From positions 510,257,442 through 510,321,441 of the forward strand of contig NC_081410.1 in the NCBI RefSeq assembly GCF_030272615.1: a stretch of DNA of 64,000 bases, read 5' to 3'. This document shows, piece after piece, positions 32,848 through 44,020 of the stretch. The stretch comes from Cryptomeria japonica. Taxonomy: Eukaryota; Streptophyta; Pinopsida; Cupressales; Cupressaceae. The notes beneath the pieces were generated by a model, which was not told where the DNA came from, searched no databases, and saw nothing but the letters and a program-made list of their open reading frames with translations. The position numbers and the translations under genes are program-made. Each line of letters starts with the position of its first letter. Position 1 is the first letter of the stretch.

Positions 32848-35524
32848 TTTTTTTTTTTTTCAATAAAAGTGGATTATTCCACTAAACTTTTTTATTAATA
32901 TTTTTTATTTTTTACACAAGATTCAAAGAGCATACCAGAGGAAAGAACCGTGGGAAGAAAACCTCTAGTCACAACTCATAAAATAAACCTCTAGTATCTG
33001 ACAGATCAGTTTGTGTACCCTGCCCAAAACCACATACAAAATGCGGTCACAACACATATAATATCAATTTTGCATAGAGTCCATATGACAATTTGCCAAA
33101 AAAACCCATCAGATAATTTTCAAATGTAGACTCCACAGCTGCTACCAATGGAAGAAGACAAAATTTTCCAAAGCCCTGTGCCAAATCCCATGAGCCAAAA
33201 ACCTTCCTGCCAAAAAAGAAAGTATCAAAAAACCTTTGGAAAAAACTATTGTATCAAATACCATGAGTTCGAACTCTCCTCTAGACAACAAACATGAATA
33301 CTTGAAATGAAAGGGGAAAGCAGGAATAATTATCATCATAAAATTTTACATCAACTATACTCAAAAAAATCATATAACTATTGCTGCAAACCTTCCCATA
33401 CCCTAGAATAAATTTCCTCAAAACCCACCTCTCGCTGATTAGCATTTCTATCAATGGCTAAATTTGCCAAATAATCCACAATCTTATTAACTTCTTTGTA
33501 ACAATGGGATACCAAGAAAGATTCAAACAATTCTAATTTTTGTAAAATGGGATCAAGTATATACTGCAAATTCCAAGAATTCGATTTCTTTTTCATAACA
33601 CGTTGAATAATCACCATAGAATCTCCTTCAATTATTAAGTCCTTAATTCCCAAAGAGATTGCCATATCCAATCCAAAAGACAAAGCATGAAATTCTGCAT
33701 AATTGTTAGTTTTAAAGCCAATAGCATGACACTTAGCTCAAATAAAAATTGCATTGTGATCATAAATTACCATGCCTACCCCATCCGGCCCAGGGTTACC
33801 ATGAGAGGCCCCATCAAAATTCAATTTAAAGTGCCCCTACGGAGGAGGTTTCCATCTAGCAGAGCATCTGTTACCTATTGCATCATTCTTTTTAAAAATT
33901 AAGCCATGAGAGGGTAAAACTGACAACAGCTTCCAAACTCTAGTAGCTCTACTATCCTAGTGTGAAAAAGAAGATTTTCCAAATTCTTATAAATAAATGA
34001 CAAGGCAACCTTAGAGATTGAAGACTCAATTTTTAATAGAACCTCAGAAACAGGAGACCTTGTTTTTTTAAATATCTTGTTGTTTCTCTCTAGCCAAATA
34101 TTCCAAATCACAATAGATGGAGATATGATCCAAAGGCATGCATAAAAACATGAGGCAAACATAAAGGGCCAAGATCTGAAATGGGAAATGAGATCCTTAC
34201 CAATAACAAAGGATATATTTAATTTCTCAAACAACCACTGCCAACATTCATAAGCATAATCACAATGTAGGAACAAGTGTGAAGAAGATTCAAAATTTTT
34301 GTTACAAAGGACACAAGGGAAAACAACAGTAATACCAAGCCTGTCTAGTCTCATACCTGTAAGGACTTTATTCTAAACTGCCAACCAAGCAAAGGCTCCA
34401 GCTTTAGGAAGACAAGCTGAATGCCAAAACAACTTATAAGGTCAAGATGATAAATCTTAAGCAACCATAAGAGAGTTGTAACCATCTTTAACAGTGTACT
34501 TACCAGAAATATTCTTTGTCCAAATAAGTTCATCCTCAGAATCATAAAGAAATACAATTCTATCCCCCAAAATCTTCTCAAAATCGAATTTCATGCTTTG
34601 ATCAACATCTAAGAAATCAATCTACTTCCATCTAGCTAGCTTAAGGGGTCCACTAGTCACAATTTCAAAATAATCTACTACAAAAACACCCCAAAGGGAG
34701 GAAAGAATAGTGATCAGAGGAGATCAATCCCTAATATTCACCAAAGGTGTGTGTCCATTCCATACTTCATCCTAGAATCTGACCTTTCTACCATTATGAA
34801 CAATCCATGAGAGATGAGGCAAAATAACTGGTCTACATTTACAAAGGAAATTCCAAATAGCAGAACCTGAAGGCAAATTTGAGACTTTTACATTATTTAA
34901 ATATTTGGCAAACATAATCTGTACCCATAAGGAGCTAGGCTTGTCATTTAATTTCCAAACCAACTTAGCACCTAAGGCTAAATTTTGATTTTCCAGACTC
35001 TGAATTCCTGTTCCCCCAAGTTCCTTAGGCAAACATACCTTATCCCATGCAACTAAAGGGAGTTTCTTCTTGCCATCTTTATTATTGTTCCAAAGAAAAT
35101 CTCTAAGAATATCATGTAAACTAACAATAGCTACTTTTGGAGACTTCAAAACAGACATGAGATATATGGGAACAACATTCAAAACAGACTTGATGAGAAC
35201 AATTTTACCCGCCAAAGTTAACCATCTATGATTCCATGAGAGAATTCTTTTAGAAATGACCAAAATAATCTTATCCCAAAAACCAATCTTATCCTGTTTA
35301 ACAAAGAAAGGAATCCCAAGGTAAGTACATGGAAGATTTCTAGTCTCAAATCCCCAAAAGGATTGCAACCTATGCTGAACCAGTTGTGATGTATTAAGGA
35401 AAAAAATCTTTGATTTATCACCATTCACTTTCTAACCAGAAAATGATGCATAATTTTGTATTATTCCTTTAATCACTTTTGCCTCTAACATGTCTTCTAT
35501 GTCACATTTGATTTTCATCATGTA
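32848..35524 (-). mobile_element. LINE-5: 3' part of a plant LINE without ORF3
   Basis: On the minus strand it holds the RT thumb/connection, zf-RVT and RNase H, then about 530 nt of untranslated sequence ending in GGAATAATCCACTTTTATTG and a 13-base poly(A) tail (poly-T at 32848-32860). This 3' end and the lack of ORF3 put it in a different LINE family from LINE-2, -3 and -4. Its 5' side is cut at about 35524 where the tail of LINE-4 begins, so LINE-4 appears to have inserted into it, or both abut by chance. Confidence 0.88.
33378..35520 (-). pseudogene. LINE-5 ORF2 remnant: RT C-terminus, zf-RVT, RNase H
   Basis: RT C-terminal part (about 35500-34772): IIQNYASFSG, VNGDKSKIFF, LPCTYLGIPFF, RWLTLAGKIVLIKSVL and LPLVAWDKVCLPKELGGTGI. 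zf-RVT (about 34581-33960): CVLCNKNFESSSHLFLHCDY with its Cys/His ligands intact, then SPSIVIWNIWLERNNKIF. RNase H (about 33860-33378): NFDGASHGNPGPDG, NYAEFHALSFG, IEGDSMVIIQ and VDYLANLA, so all four acidic residues remain. Relatively few stops (about 35430, 34770, 34580, 33900, 33735). The catalytic RT motif with xxDD is missing because the 5' end is cut. Confidence 0.9.
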
Positions 35525-36134
35525 TTTTTTTATTAGGGAAAAATAGGTTTTGAAGGGCCCCTAAAACCCTTTACAACATTAGATCAAAAGATAGCCATTA
35601 GAGCACATTGAAAAAGCAAGAGACAACAGACATAGAAAAGTTAGCTGAATAGAAAACAAAAAGAAAGCAGCAAAAAGACACAACACACAGGACCTAAAGA
35701 CAACATTAGATAAAGAAGATAAAAACCAAAACTAGGTAAAGTTCTTTATCAACTCGACAACTTCCAACTCCAGTTGCTCCATTTTCTCAGCGGTCAGCTT
35801 GATTTCCTCAATCTCCCTGCTTTGGTTTTGCTTCTTTATGGTGTTTGCATAAGTTCTTCTTCCATGACCCATCTCCTTATCTTTAGGGGTGTCTTCCTTC
35901 ATCTCAGTGGTGTCCCCAAAGGCCTTTTCCCCTTGGTCACTTTCAAGATTGTTGATAAGAACCTTAATGCTATCAGAGGTGGCCTTTAAAATATTATGAC
36001 TCTGCTCCTCAATCTTTTTGAGAGTCTTCTCAACCCCTTCCACCCTCTTTTCAGTATCCTCAACTCTATTTTCCAAGATTTGGAAGCTATTGCATTGGGC
36101 ATTTATGATTTCCTCATCATTGTTGATAGCCTTG
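35525..36134 (-). mobile_element. LINE-4, fragment 1 (3' end with ORF3 C-terminus)
   Basis: Minus strand. The 3' end reads CCCTTCAAAACCTATTTTTC then CCTAATAAAAAAAT, near-identical to LINE-3. ORF3 stops at 35732-35734, about 205 nt from the end. Residues upstream (36076-35735) are coiled-coil-like: ENRVEDTEKRVEGVEKTLKK. The fragment ends at 36134 where the solo LTR was inserted; the LINE continues at 40232 after the CCTTG duplication. Confidence 0.93.
35732..36134 (-). pseudogene. LINE-4 ORF3, C-terminal segment
   Basis: Open without stops to the TGG-free coiled-coil end IKLTAEKMEQLELEVVELIK, then the stop at 35732-35734. The RRTYANTIKKQNQ block matches ERRTKANTKNK in LINE-2 ORF3, showing homology of the C-termini as well. 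The frame continues without interruption across the solo LTR into 40315-40232 (EIINAQCNSFQILENR to LPDCLSELTK) and across the gypsy element into 58273 onwards. Confidence 0.75.
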
Positions 36135-39100
36135 TGTAATGCCCCTACCCTAGTCAGCCTTGGAAAACCCGTTTAACCTTGGTTGACTTCCTATGTGGCA
36201 TTCTTGAATGGTTGATTAACTATGATGTAATGTTGTAGATTAGATAATATAAATAATTGTGCATACCTATTATTGTATTTTTGCATCGATTCTTGTGTAA
36301 ATGTAATTGTTTCCCTAATTCTTGTTATAAATCTCAAGCTAACGCCTTCATTTGAATATGTATATATATATGTATGCTTCTGTGACTCATGGTTGCAGGA
36401 GATTGCAGGTACTATACCGCCCAGGTGCGAGGTTCGTCTCTATCAGGATTCACAAGGTTGAGTATACCTCCTTCATCCTTAGAATTTGGATTAGGTGGTC
36501 ATAAAACTCTCATCTTGCCTTAGCCATGATCAGGTGAGCATCGTGTGTGGTCTGTCGAGTTTCTTTTTCATTGGGTTATGTGTTGTGTGATTGGTGGACT
36601 TTCTTGGTTTGCATACCTTGCATGTGGTGTAATGGAGTATTCTATCCTAAGTATTTAATTTAATTTAATGTGCTCATTTACACATTTGTAATTGAGAAAT
36701 CAAAATAAATAGGTTTCTTTTAGGAGATTAATCATTAATTAAAAAGGTCGCTTTATTTATGTTGTTGCGAATTTAATTTAATGGTTAATTTTAAATAATG
36801 AATATAATTAGTTTATGCATTTTTTAAAAAAAAGAAATATTTAAATTATTTGAAATATAATTAATTTAACCTCTTTTGCATTTTGGAAAAGAAAGGTCAA
36901 TTTTACTTATTTAAGAAAATCATTTTTTATTAGAAAAGCAAGTTTAATTTATAAGTAAATTTGATATAGTGTGAAAGATTGATTTTGGGAATTAATTTAA
37001 TTAAATATTTACCCTTGTCAATATTGCGAAATATAAATGTTGGCTTAATTAATATTGAGAAATTAAAAAATTTAATAAGAGAAGCATTTTAATTTTAATT
37101 AGAAAATCAAGTTAAATTATTCGGATAGTTGAAAAGAATTATTATTTCCTTTTTATTTAAAAAGTGCTTAAATTTCGAAATTAGAAATTAGGTCAAAATG
37201 TGATTCATTTAACCTAGGTTGAAAAATATTTTGGGGGGTTTGTTGAATTTTTGGGAAAAGAAAAATATGGGAATGGAGATTTGGGGATTTTAGCAAGGAT
37301 GGATTTCTACAGCTACAGGTTGGGGGCTCTTCTTCGAATCTTACCAGGAATTTGATCCCAGTTTTTCCGTTTTGTTTCTTTGCTAAATCAGATAAAAATG
37401 GTATTTGGTGGATCTTCATGAAATGCTGGTTTAAAAATATCCATGAATGCTCTTAAAATTTGAGTATTAGTTGTGAATATTGTTTGTTTTTGGGTTCAAG
37501 AATGTTTAAATGGTTTCGTGTTTGAGCAAATCTTGTTATCTGAAAGCTATTGGTTTTTTGGGAAAATTTCCCCATTTTACTGTTTAGAACATTCTGGAAA
37601 AATATATATATCTGTGACTGTGAATGAATGAGATTTGGGTTTTTTAGAAATGATAGAAAATGTTGTTTTAGAATGTCAACAATATCTCCAAATTTACAAA
37701 CTGGGTTTCTACGAAATATTTTGGGATTCTTCGCGACTTTGCGTTATAACTTCTATATAAATTTAGTAAAAATAAAGTTCTGGGTTTTTGAGAAATGATA
37801 GAAACCATGTGGCTGTTAAAACAAATTTTATTTTTTTTATTAAATTTAAATTAATATATTTTATTAGCTATACATTATATATTAATTATTAATTAATGTA
37901 TAGATTTAAATATATGTTAATTATGATAATTTTTATAATAATATATATTAATAAATATATATTAATTGTTGATTCCTAATTGGGAGTATACTTTCAAATG
38001 CATAATAATTATTGTTTAGTCATTGCTTTATTAATTTAGGCACATATATACATAGAGAAGTATATGCTAATTCATACCTTTAGATCGTGTATTTGTTTAG
38101 TATTTGCAAGGGAATTATATTTTTATGGGGGATTTTTGAATTAAAATATAATTATTATTTGGTGATGTTTAAAAATAATATAGTATCCAAGGATATATTA
38201 TCTTCGGATTTTAATGTTATAGGTCATCTGGGAAATTTAGAAGTGGAATACTAAAGTTTAGGAGTAAATGGAAAATGAAATGTTTTATCATTGGATATTT
38301 CTTTTGAAAACTAAAATGAGATGCTATTAGAAATAACGAAAATTTAATAATGTACCATTGGAAAAATTAGTAAGTTAATGATATCTCATTTGATAAAATA
38401 AATGGGTTAGTTTTACTCATCCTCGGCATTGGGAAATAGACAAATGGAAATATGGCAAGTTTAATTTATTAGTATTCGATTAGTTTAAAGTGATGGCAAG
38501 ACCCTGTTATGTTTGTTTAGACTCTGTCGTATGTCCGGTTGCTTGTGTTTGGTCATAGTCGGTCAAGTCCCTAGTTAGGGAACCGTCAAACAAGAGACCT
38601 TTGTAATTGCTTTTGATGTGTTCAGTTGGATCAGCTTCTATGAAGGAATCATTTATGTATTTATTGACCGAAGTGGTCATTGTATAGTGGTTGTGTTCGC
38701 CTATAAGGCAAGATGTAAATGACATGAAACTTATGTAACCTTAACTATATTAATTCCCAGAGGGTCTTGCAGTTGAGTAGACCCGGAGATGTAGCCCTTT
38801 AGGGGTGAACTCCGAGATCATATCTGTCTTATGTGATGTTTTTGTCTCTCATGTTTCATACTTAGTGCTTGAATGTATGAATGTATTTTGTAATTGTATA
38901 ATGGAGATTTAATGATGTTAATTTTTTAATGCATGAATATAGTCGTCTTGTTAAATGTAGTAATTAGGGTCATAAAAGATTGTTGATATGATTATCGAAA
39001 TTATTTTGTTAGTGTTAATGAAAAGAAGCATGGAAAGAAACTCACTAGGTTACAATTAATGAATTAACTTGTCATAAAGCTTGTAATTTGTACGTAATAA

Positions 39101-40226
39101 ATGTATAACAAATATTGGATTAACTGTCATAATATCTAAATTGAAATCTAATGGATGAACCTCATTTGGTTATTTACCATTTTATCTTAATAAATGAACA
39201 TCATCATATTAGCTTTCTTTCACTATAATTGGATGAACTCAACCGGTTATCCACATTTCAACTTTAATAAATGAACTTCATCATAATAGCCATAATTGAA
39301 CTAAAATGGGTGAACTCATACAGTTGTTTGTATCTTAATCTTAGCAAAGGAATTTAATCATATTAACTTTGTTTTTTAACTAAAAGAGTGAACTCACCAA
39401 GTTAGTTATATTATAACCCTAAGGGATGATCTTCATTATGTTACTTAAATTTTAATCCTTAATGAACGGATCTCATCTTATTAGCTATATTTTAATTAAA
39501 GGGATGATCTCATGTAGCTATATTACATTTTCACCTTAATGAATGAACCCATTAGGCTATTTACATTTTATCCTCTATAAATGTACTACGACTTATTAGT
39601 TAGATATGTTTTAACCCTAATGGATGAACCTCATTATGTTAGTTTACATTTTAAACCCTAATAAAAGAATCTCCCCTTATTAGTCATAATTTAACTATAA
39701 AGGATGAACCCATTTGGTTGTTTACTTTTAAACCTAAATAAATGAACCTTGATATATTGGTTACATTGTATCTAAAATGGATGAACTCATCAAGTTAACC
39801 ATACTTAAACCTTAATAGGTGAAATTCTTAAGTTAACTATGTTTTAACTTCATTGAGTAAATATCCTCATGTTAGCCCCATCTCCAACCATAATAGATGA
39901 ACACGTCCTAAATTTCTAAAATGTCAATTCATTGAACATATTAAATCCACGTCTTAAATAATAACTTATAATTAAGATAACCAGCTTAATTGAATCTAGT
40001 GTTGCGAGTTGAGTTAGGTGTAAGGTTACGTAATCACGTTGGGAAACTCCTTAGGATTGTTTAGTCTTTCGCTGTGTTATCTAAGCGTTAGATAACTCCA
40101 ATGTATCTTAATGTTCTGATTTAATATTAACACTCTTATTATTATTTATATTAAAAAAAAAAAAAATTTACACTCCATTTGAGTGTTTTAGCTTTATCCC
40201 TTCGGGGTTCCTGGTGGGGCATTACA
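36135..40226. mobile_element. Solo LTR, 4,092 bp (Ty3/gypsy-like ends)
   Basis: The stretch starts TGTAATGCCCC and ends GGGGCATTACA, an 11-bp perfect inverted repeat with TG...CA ends, and is flanked by the 5-bp duplication CCTTG (36130-36134 and 40227-40231). It holds no gag or pol, primer site or second LTR, so it is best read as a solo LTR left by recombination between the two LTRs of a large element. TGTAAYRCCCC-type ends are common in plant gypsy LTRs. The interior is AT-rich with a 39-bp tandem array near its right side. No protein motifs are visible in its few short open frames. A large non-autonomous element without LTRs is the alternative. Confidence 0.85.
39055..39935. repeat. 39-bp tandem array inside the solo LTR
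   Basis: The core GATGAACTCAT/ATGAACC recurs at 39154, 39193, 39232, 39271, 39310, then near 39349, 39389, 39425, 39462, 39503, 39542, 39581, 39624, 39664, 39704, 39742, 39781, 39819, 39856 and 39897. Spacing is 39 bp, drifting between 37 and 43 where units carry indels. About 22 units of the consensus TTAATGGATGAACTCATTAG plus a T/A-rich half. Divergence between units is high, so the array is old. Confidence 0.88.
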
Positions 40227-40315
40227 CCTTGGTAAGCTCACTTAAACAATCAGGGAGGGAATTGAATTTACCAGTGCCAATAGATTCTAAAGTTTCAATT
40301 TTGTTGGAATCCTGG
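40227..40315 (-). mobile_element. LINE-4, fragment 2 (ORF3 segment between two insertions)
   Basis: Only 84 bp of LINE-4 plus the second CCTTG copy lie between the solo LTR and the gypsy element. The minus strand reads SNKIETLESIGTGKFNSLPD in the same frame as the neighbouring ORF3 pieces on both sides. The CCTGG at 40311-40315 is the left copy of the gypsy target duplication. Confidence 0.9.
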
Positions 40316-40629
40316 TGTAGACACCTAAAAATGGTCAATGCTTGCGGAGTCGTATTCTAACATTTGCGCATTGCCTTATTTTAGGGTTTTTGCATCGCAT
40401 TAACATTTCTCCTATGATTCACACTTGGTCTTTATCATTTGCGAGCATCAAGTCCTTCTTCGGCATTCTTCATTTATCTCACTCTCAAATTTGGTCTTGT
40501 CAACAATAATCTTCAGTCATGATTTTGGTCAATCTTATCCTGTCGCATCAATGTGCGTGCTCATTTGTCATCATTTTGGACATCGTCAATCCTAATTAGG
40601 GTTTTGTCCTCTTACATCAATCTTATCAT

Positions 40630-40860
40630 TTTGCGATTGATTTGTCATCAATCGTTGTCCTTTTATCAATCTTGTCGTTTTGCGATCGATTTGTCATCGA
40701 TCATGGTCATTTTTAATCTTGTCGTTTTGTGATCGATTTGTCATCAATCATTGTCCTTTTATCAATCTTGTTGTTTTGCGATCGATTTGTCATCGATCGT
40801 GGTCATTTTTAATCTTGTCATTTTGTGATCAATTTGTCATCGATCGTTGTCCTTCTCAAT
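40630..40860 (+). repeat. 48-bp tandem array in the 5' LTR
   Basis: The core GCGATCGATTTGTCATC recurs at about 40633, 40682, 40729, 40778 and 40825, alternating 49- and 47-bp spacing, so a two-unit (96-bp) higher-order period is present. The core contains the palindrome ATCGAT and CpG sites that vary between C and T among units. The same array occurs in the 3' LTR at about 56990-57200. Confidence 0.9.
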
Positions 40861-41570
40861 CATGTAAATTTGGATCAATTTGTCATTGTTCCTCGTCAAT
40901 TGGTGCATTTGTCAATCAAATCACTTATCAAAATCATGATCGAATCGACATCAAATCAATCTTACATCAAGACCTAATTGTCGTTCTTGCATTTCTAATT
41001 TATCTTCTAGGGTTTCATGATTTATTTCATTTAACCTTGTTTGTCATTTTCTCTCCATTTTCTCTTTAGGATAAATGATTTATTTATTTATCCTAAGTCT
41101 TCTTGTCACAATTAAATGTTTATTTAATTGGCTAATTAATTCCCTCTCTTTGTGTGAATTAATTAATGAATGAAAACTTGTTAATTAATTCACTTAATTT
41201 CTAATTTCTCCTAATTCACTTATTTCCTAATTTCCACATCATTTCTAATTTTCTAATTTTCCTAATTCCTAATTTCCACCTATTTTCTAATTTGTCAAAT
41301 TCAATTTCCACCTAATTGATTTCTCTCTAGTTCTCCTTATTTTTGTGCTTCGGTGGAAGCATGAATTTCTCATGCATCATACTTTTGGCATAGCAAGATG
41401 TCATAAGCTTTTAGTCCTCTAACCTTTGCATTGGCAATATGTCATAATTCATGACATAGAAGGTGTCATAACCTTCTTCTTTCCACTCAATTGTGCCATT
41501 TTTGAAATCAATTGCCTCTAATATCAATTTCATGCTAATCTGATCTTTTCTCCAATTTGTCTATAAATTG

Positions 41571-41580
41571 GATGAATTTC
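41571..41580 (+). promoter_or_regulatory. Probable TATA box of the gypsy LTR
   Basis: CTATAAATTG fits a plant TATA box and lies about 340 bp before the LTR end, leaving a reasonable R-U5. The same sequence is kept in the 3' LTR near 57916. Transcription start not determinable from sequence. Confidence 0.45.
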
Positions 41581-41912
41581 TTCAATCAAGACTACTAGCT
41601 GGTCGAATCAATCATGCTTCGAGTATTCTTGTGCTACAATCTCATCTACTTGCTTTCACATCATGCTTATGCACTAGTAGGTGAGAGCCACAAACAAATC
41701 TATTTGAAGGAGAAAGAAGGACAATGGAGCCACATGAAGGAGACATCCAAGTTTGCATTTGGTTTGCTTAGTTTTCAATCTTGAATTGATGTCTTGTTTT
41801 CATGTCTTTATTGAGTGTAATTAGGATTGTTATCATTGCATTTGAGCTTTCGTGATTGAGCTAGATTACTAATATTGATTTGCTTTGATGATTTCCACAT
41901 TTCCTATCTACA

Positions 41913-44020
41913 TTAATTGGTGAACCCGACATGAAACTAACCCCCTAACCATGCTTTTGAGTGCTTTTGAGATGATTTGCAGGTGAAAAACCCAAGAAAC
42001 AGGGTAATGCAGGCCTTTCTGGGCACTTCTGCGCCTGTGTAGGAGCAATCTATGCCTGTGTCAAGCATTATGTACCTATGTTAAAGACTTATGCACCTGT
42101 GTCAAAGGGATCTGTACCTATGTTGCATCTTTCTGTGCCTATGTTGCATCATTTTGCGCCTGTGTCAAGAATTTTGTGCCTGTGTAAGTCCAGAAATAGA
42201 GGTAAAAAAGCAGTTTTTCTTACTTGCAAATTGATTTGTTTTGCATTATGTTTCTGCTTTTTTGGTTTTATGGTACTAATTCTTTGTGTAGCATCTTGGC
42301 ATTATGCATGGCAAAGACAAAGATGAAACTACTAACGAGTTTTATGCAGGTTCGATAGTCAAAGACTAAACATATCAAACTTCTGACTTGGGTTTTGCAC
42401 GTTGCCTTGGACTACAACTAAACTTTGTGTTTGTAATTAATATTTAGGCACCTAGTATGATTTTCTAAATAGGATGGAATGAACGTATGTTTGTTGTGAT
42501 TGTTGAGTTTGACATTGGAGTAGGAGAGTATGCTCTCATCCTTCTTAGGGTGATCAAAAATCCAGATCTTCGATACCATGCTAATGTTTTTGATTGTGTG
42601 TCACCTTTAGAGGGCCTACCTTCCCGACCATTTGCTTTTGCAAGCAAGTGACAATTGTGAGAAGGGAATGACCCAAAGTGATTAGGGCTAGAATACCTTG
42701 GCATTCTAACTCACTATAAACAAATACCTGATGAGCGAAAGCTTTGAAGGAAGGGTTATGTGGGAATTGTAGTTACTTGGGAAGTGATGACCCTTGAACT
42801 CTTTCTCATATCAACATCTAAGTAGGGCCTCATGGTCTAAATCATGCTTGTGCAACTACATTTGTTTGGTATCTTGGTGGGCTTAATGTCTCAATCACAC
42901 TTGTGTGACACCAAGGAGTAATGCTTAACAGAAATCCTAACTAAACACCTTGTATTTAGAGGCCAAAAATCCTTCTAGTTGCTTGAGAAGGACAAGTTTG
43001 GATACTTGGAAGAGATACTAAGTTCGCCATGGGGAGATTTCCATTGGGACTAATGCTTGACTGCCCTGAGAAGTGAGTGTCGTGGAGGGGAGCCCGTGGG
43101 GTCAAGCATCTATGTATTCTCCTTGAATCCCATAACGAGTCTACCTCTCAAGTACCTAATGTCCTTTCCTACCATAAGAAATGTGTGAATGAGCATGATT
43201 GTCTTGAGTCTTAGTTGAAATATCTTGTCTTCTTTTCTTGTCAAAAGTTGAGTTGTGTCTCATTTCAAAACTAAGACAAATTGATTCAAAACAAGGTTAA
43301 ACACAAGAACATTTCATCCAACAAAGTTCAAAACACCTTCAAACATGGTTGTAAAACTTTTTTCAAAGTCTTGTCTCAACATTCATGTCACTTAGATTTA
43401 GGTTCATCCTAGGTTTGCATTTTGCAAATTCATTAGTCAACTACCAAGGTTAGGTTTCACTTTGGTCATACTCCTTTGCATATCAATAAGGGTCATCCAT
43501 TTTGCATGTGTCCTCTTGCATTAGAGTAATACCATTGTCATACATTTGTATTTGCATACCCTAGGTCTCTTCATGAAGCTTAGGTCATTGTCATATCATA
43601 TTAGGGTCATTTGCATAGTAATTGTCCCTTTGCATATAGTGTTAAAACTAGGTTTTGTCATACTTGAGTAAACCAAATCTTTGATAAGCCCTAAGTCATT
43701 GTTAGGAAGTCTATACCTTATCAAACCTTTTCTCTTTATGTCATTATTGTCATTTGGTCAAACCTAGCTTAGTATCCAAGCATATAGGTGAGACATTGTC
43801 AATTTGTCCTTTTGTCACTTGGTCTTTTTATCCTTTGAGGTCTAGTCATCATTTCAATTTTCTAAGGGTCTCTTTTTAGATTTACATTTCAAAAGTTTGT
43901 CAAAATCTTAAAAAACAACCAAAAACATAGATTGCATTTTCATCTATTTAGTTTGCATTTAGTTGCATATCATACATTATCTTTGAAAAATTCCAAAAAT
44001 ATTGCATTTGCATAAGTGAC
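41913..44020 (+). other. Leader of the gypsy element with primer site and 21-bp array
   Basis: No coding frame of interest in 2.1 kb. TGGTGAACCCGACATG at 41918-41933, six bases after the LTR, is the likely primer binding site; I cannot assign its tRNA. From 42031 to 42190 eight units of a 20-21-bp repeat built on GCCTGTGTCAA follow. The remaining ~1.8 kb is unique-looking. Long leaders are typical of Tat elements. Confidence 0.7.
42031..42190 (+). repeat. 21-bp repeat array in the gypsy leader
   Basis: CCTRTG cores begin at 42034, 42055, 42075, 42096, 42117, 42138, 42159 and 42179: eight units at 20-21 bp. Units alternate between forms such as TGCGCCTGTGTAGG and TGTACCTATGTTG. A related array occurs at 55995-56135. 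Confidence 0.88.

Larger units (their letters stand above)
40316..41912 (+). repeat. 5' LTR of the gypsy element (1,597 bp)
   Basis: Same length as the 3' LTR and collinear with it. By eye the two differ at about 2-3% of positions, mostly C/T and G/A changes, concentrated in the first ~570 bp. It contains a 48-bp tandem array (40630-40860) and a TATA box near 41571. The terminal TG and CA are intact. Confidence 0.95.

Noticed and set aside
36135-40226. A DNA transposon with 11-bp terminal inverted repeats
   Set aside because: The 5-bp duplication, TG...CA ends and gypsy-like terminal sequence fit a solo LTR better; no transposase is present.
40630-40860. CRISPR-like array
   Set aside because: Units are contiguous variants of each other without unique spacers, and lie in a plant LTR.
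40680-41069. 129-codon frame with repeated RFVI/CDRF blocks in the 5' LTR, and its partner at 57074-57424
   Set aside because: Produced by the 48-bp LTR array; lies in the LTR U3 and has no protein resemblance.
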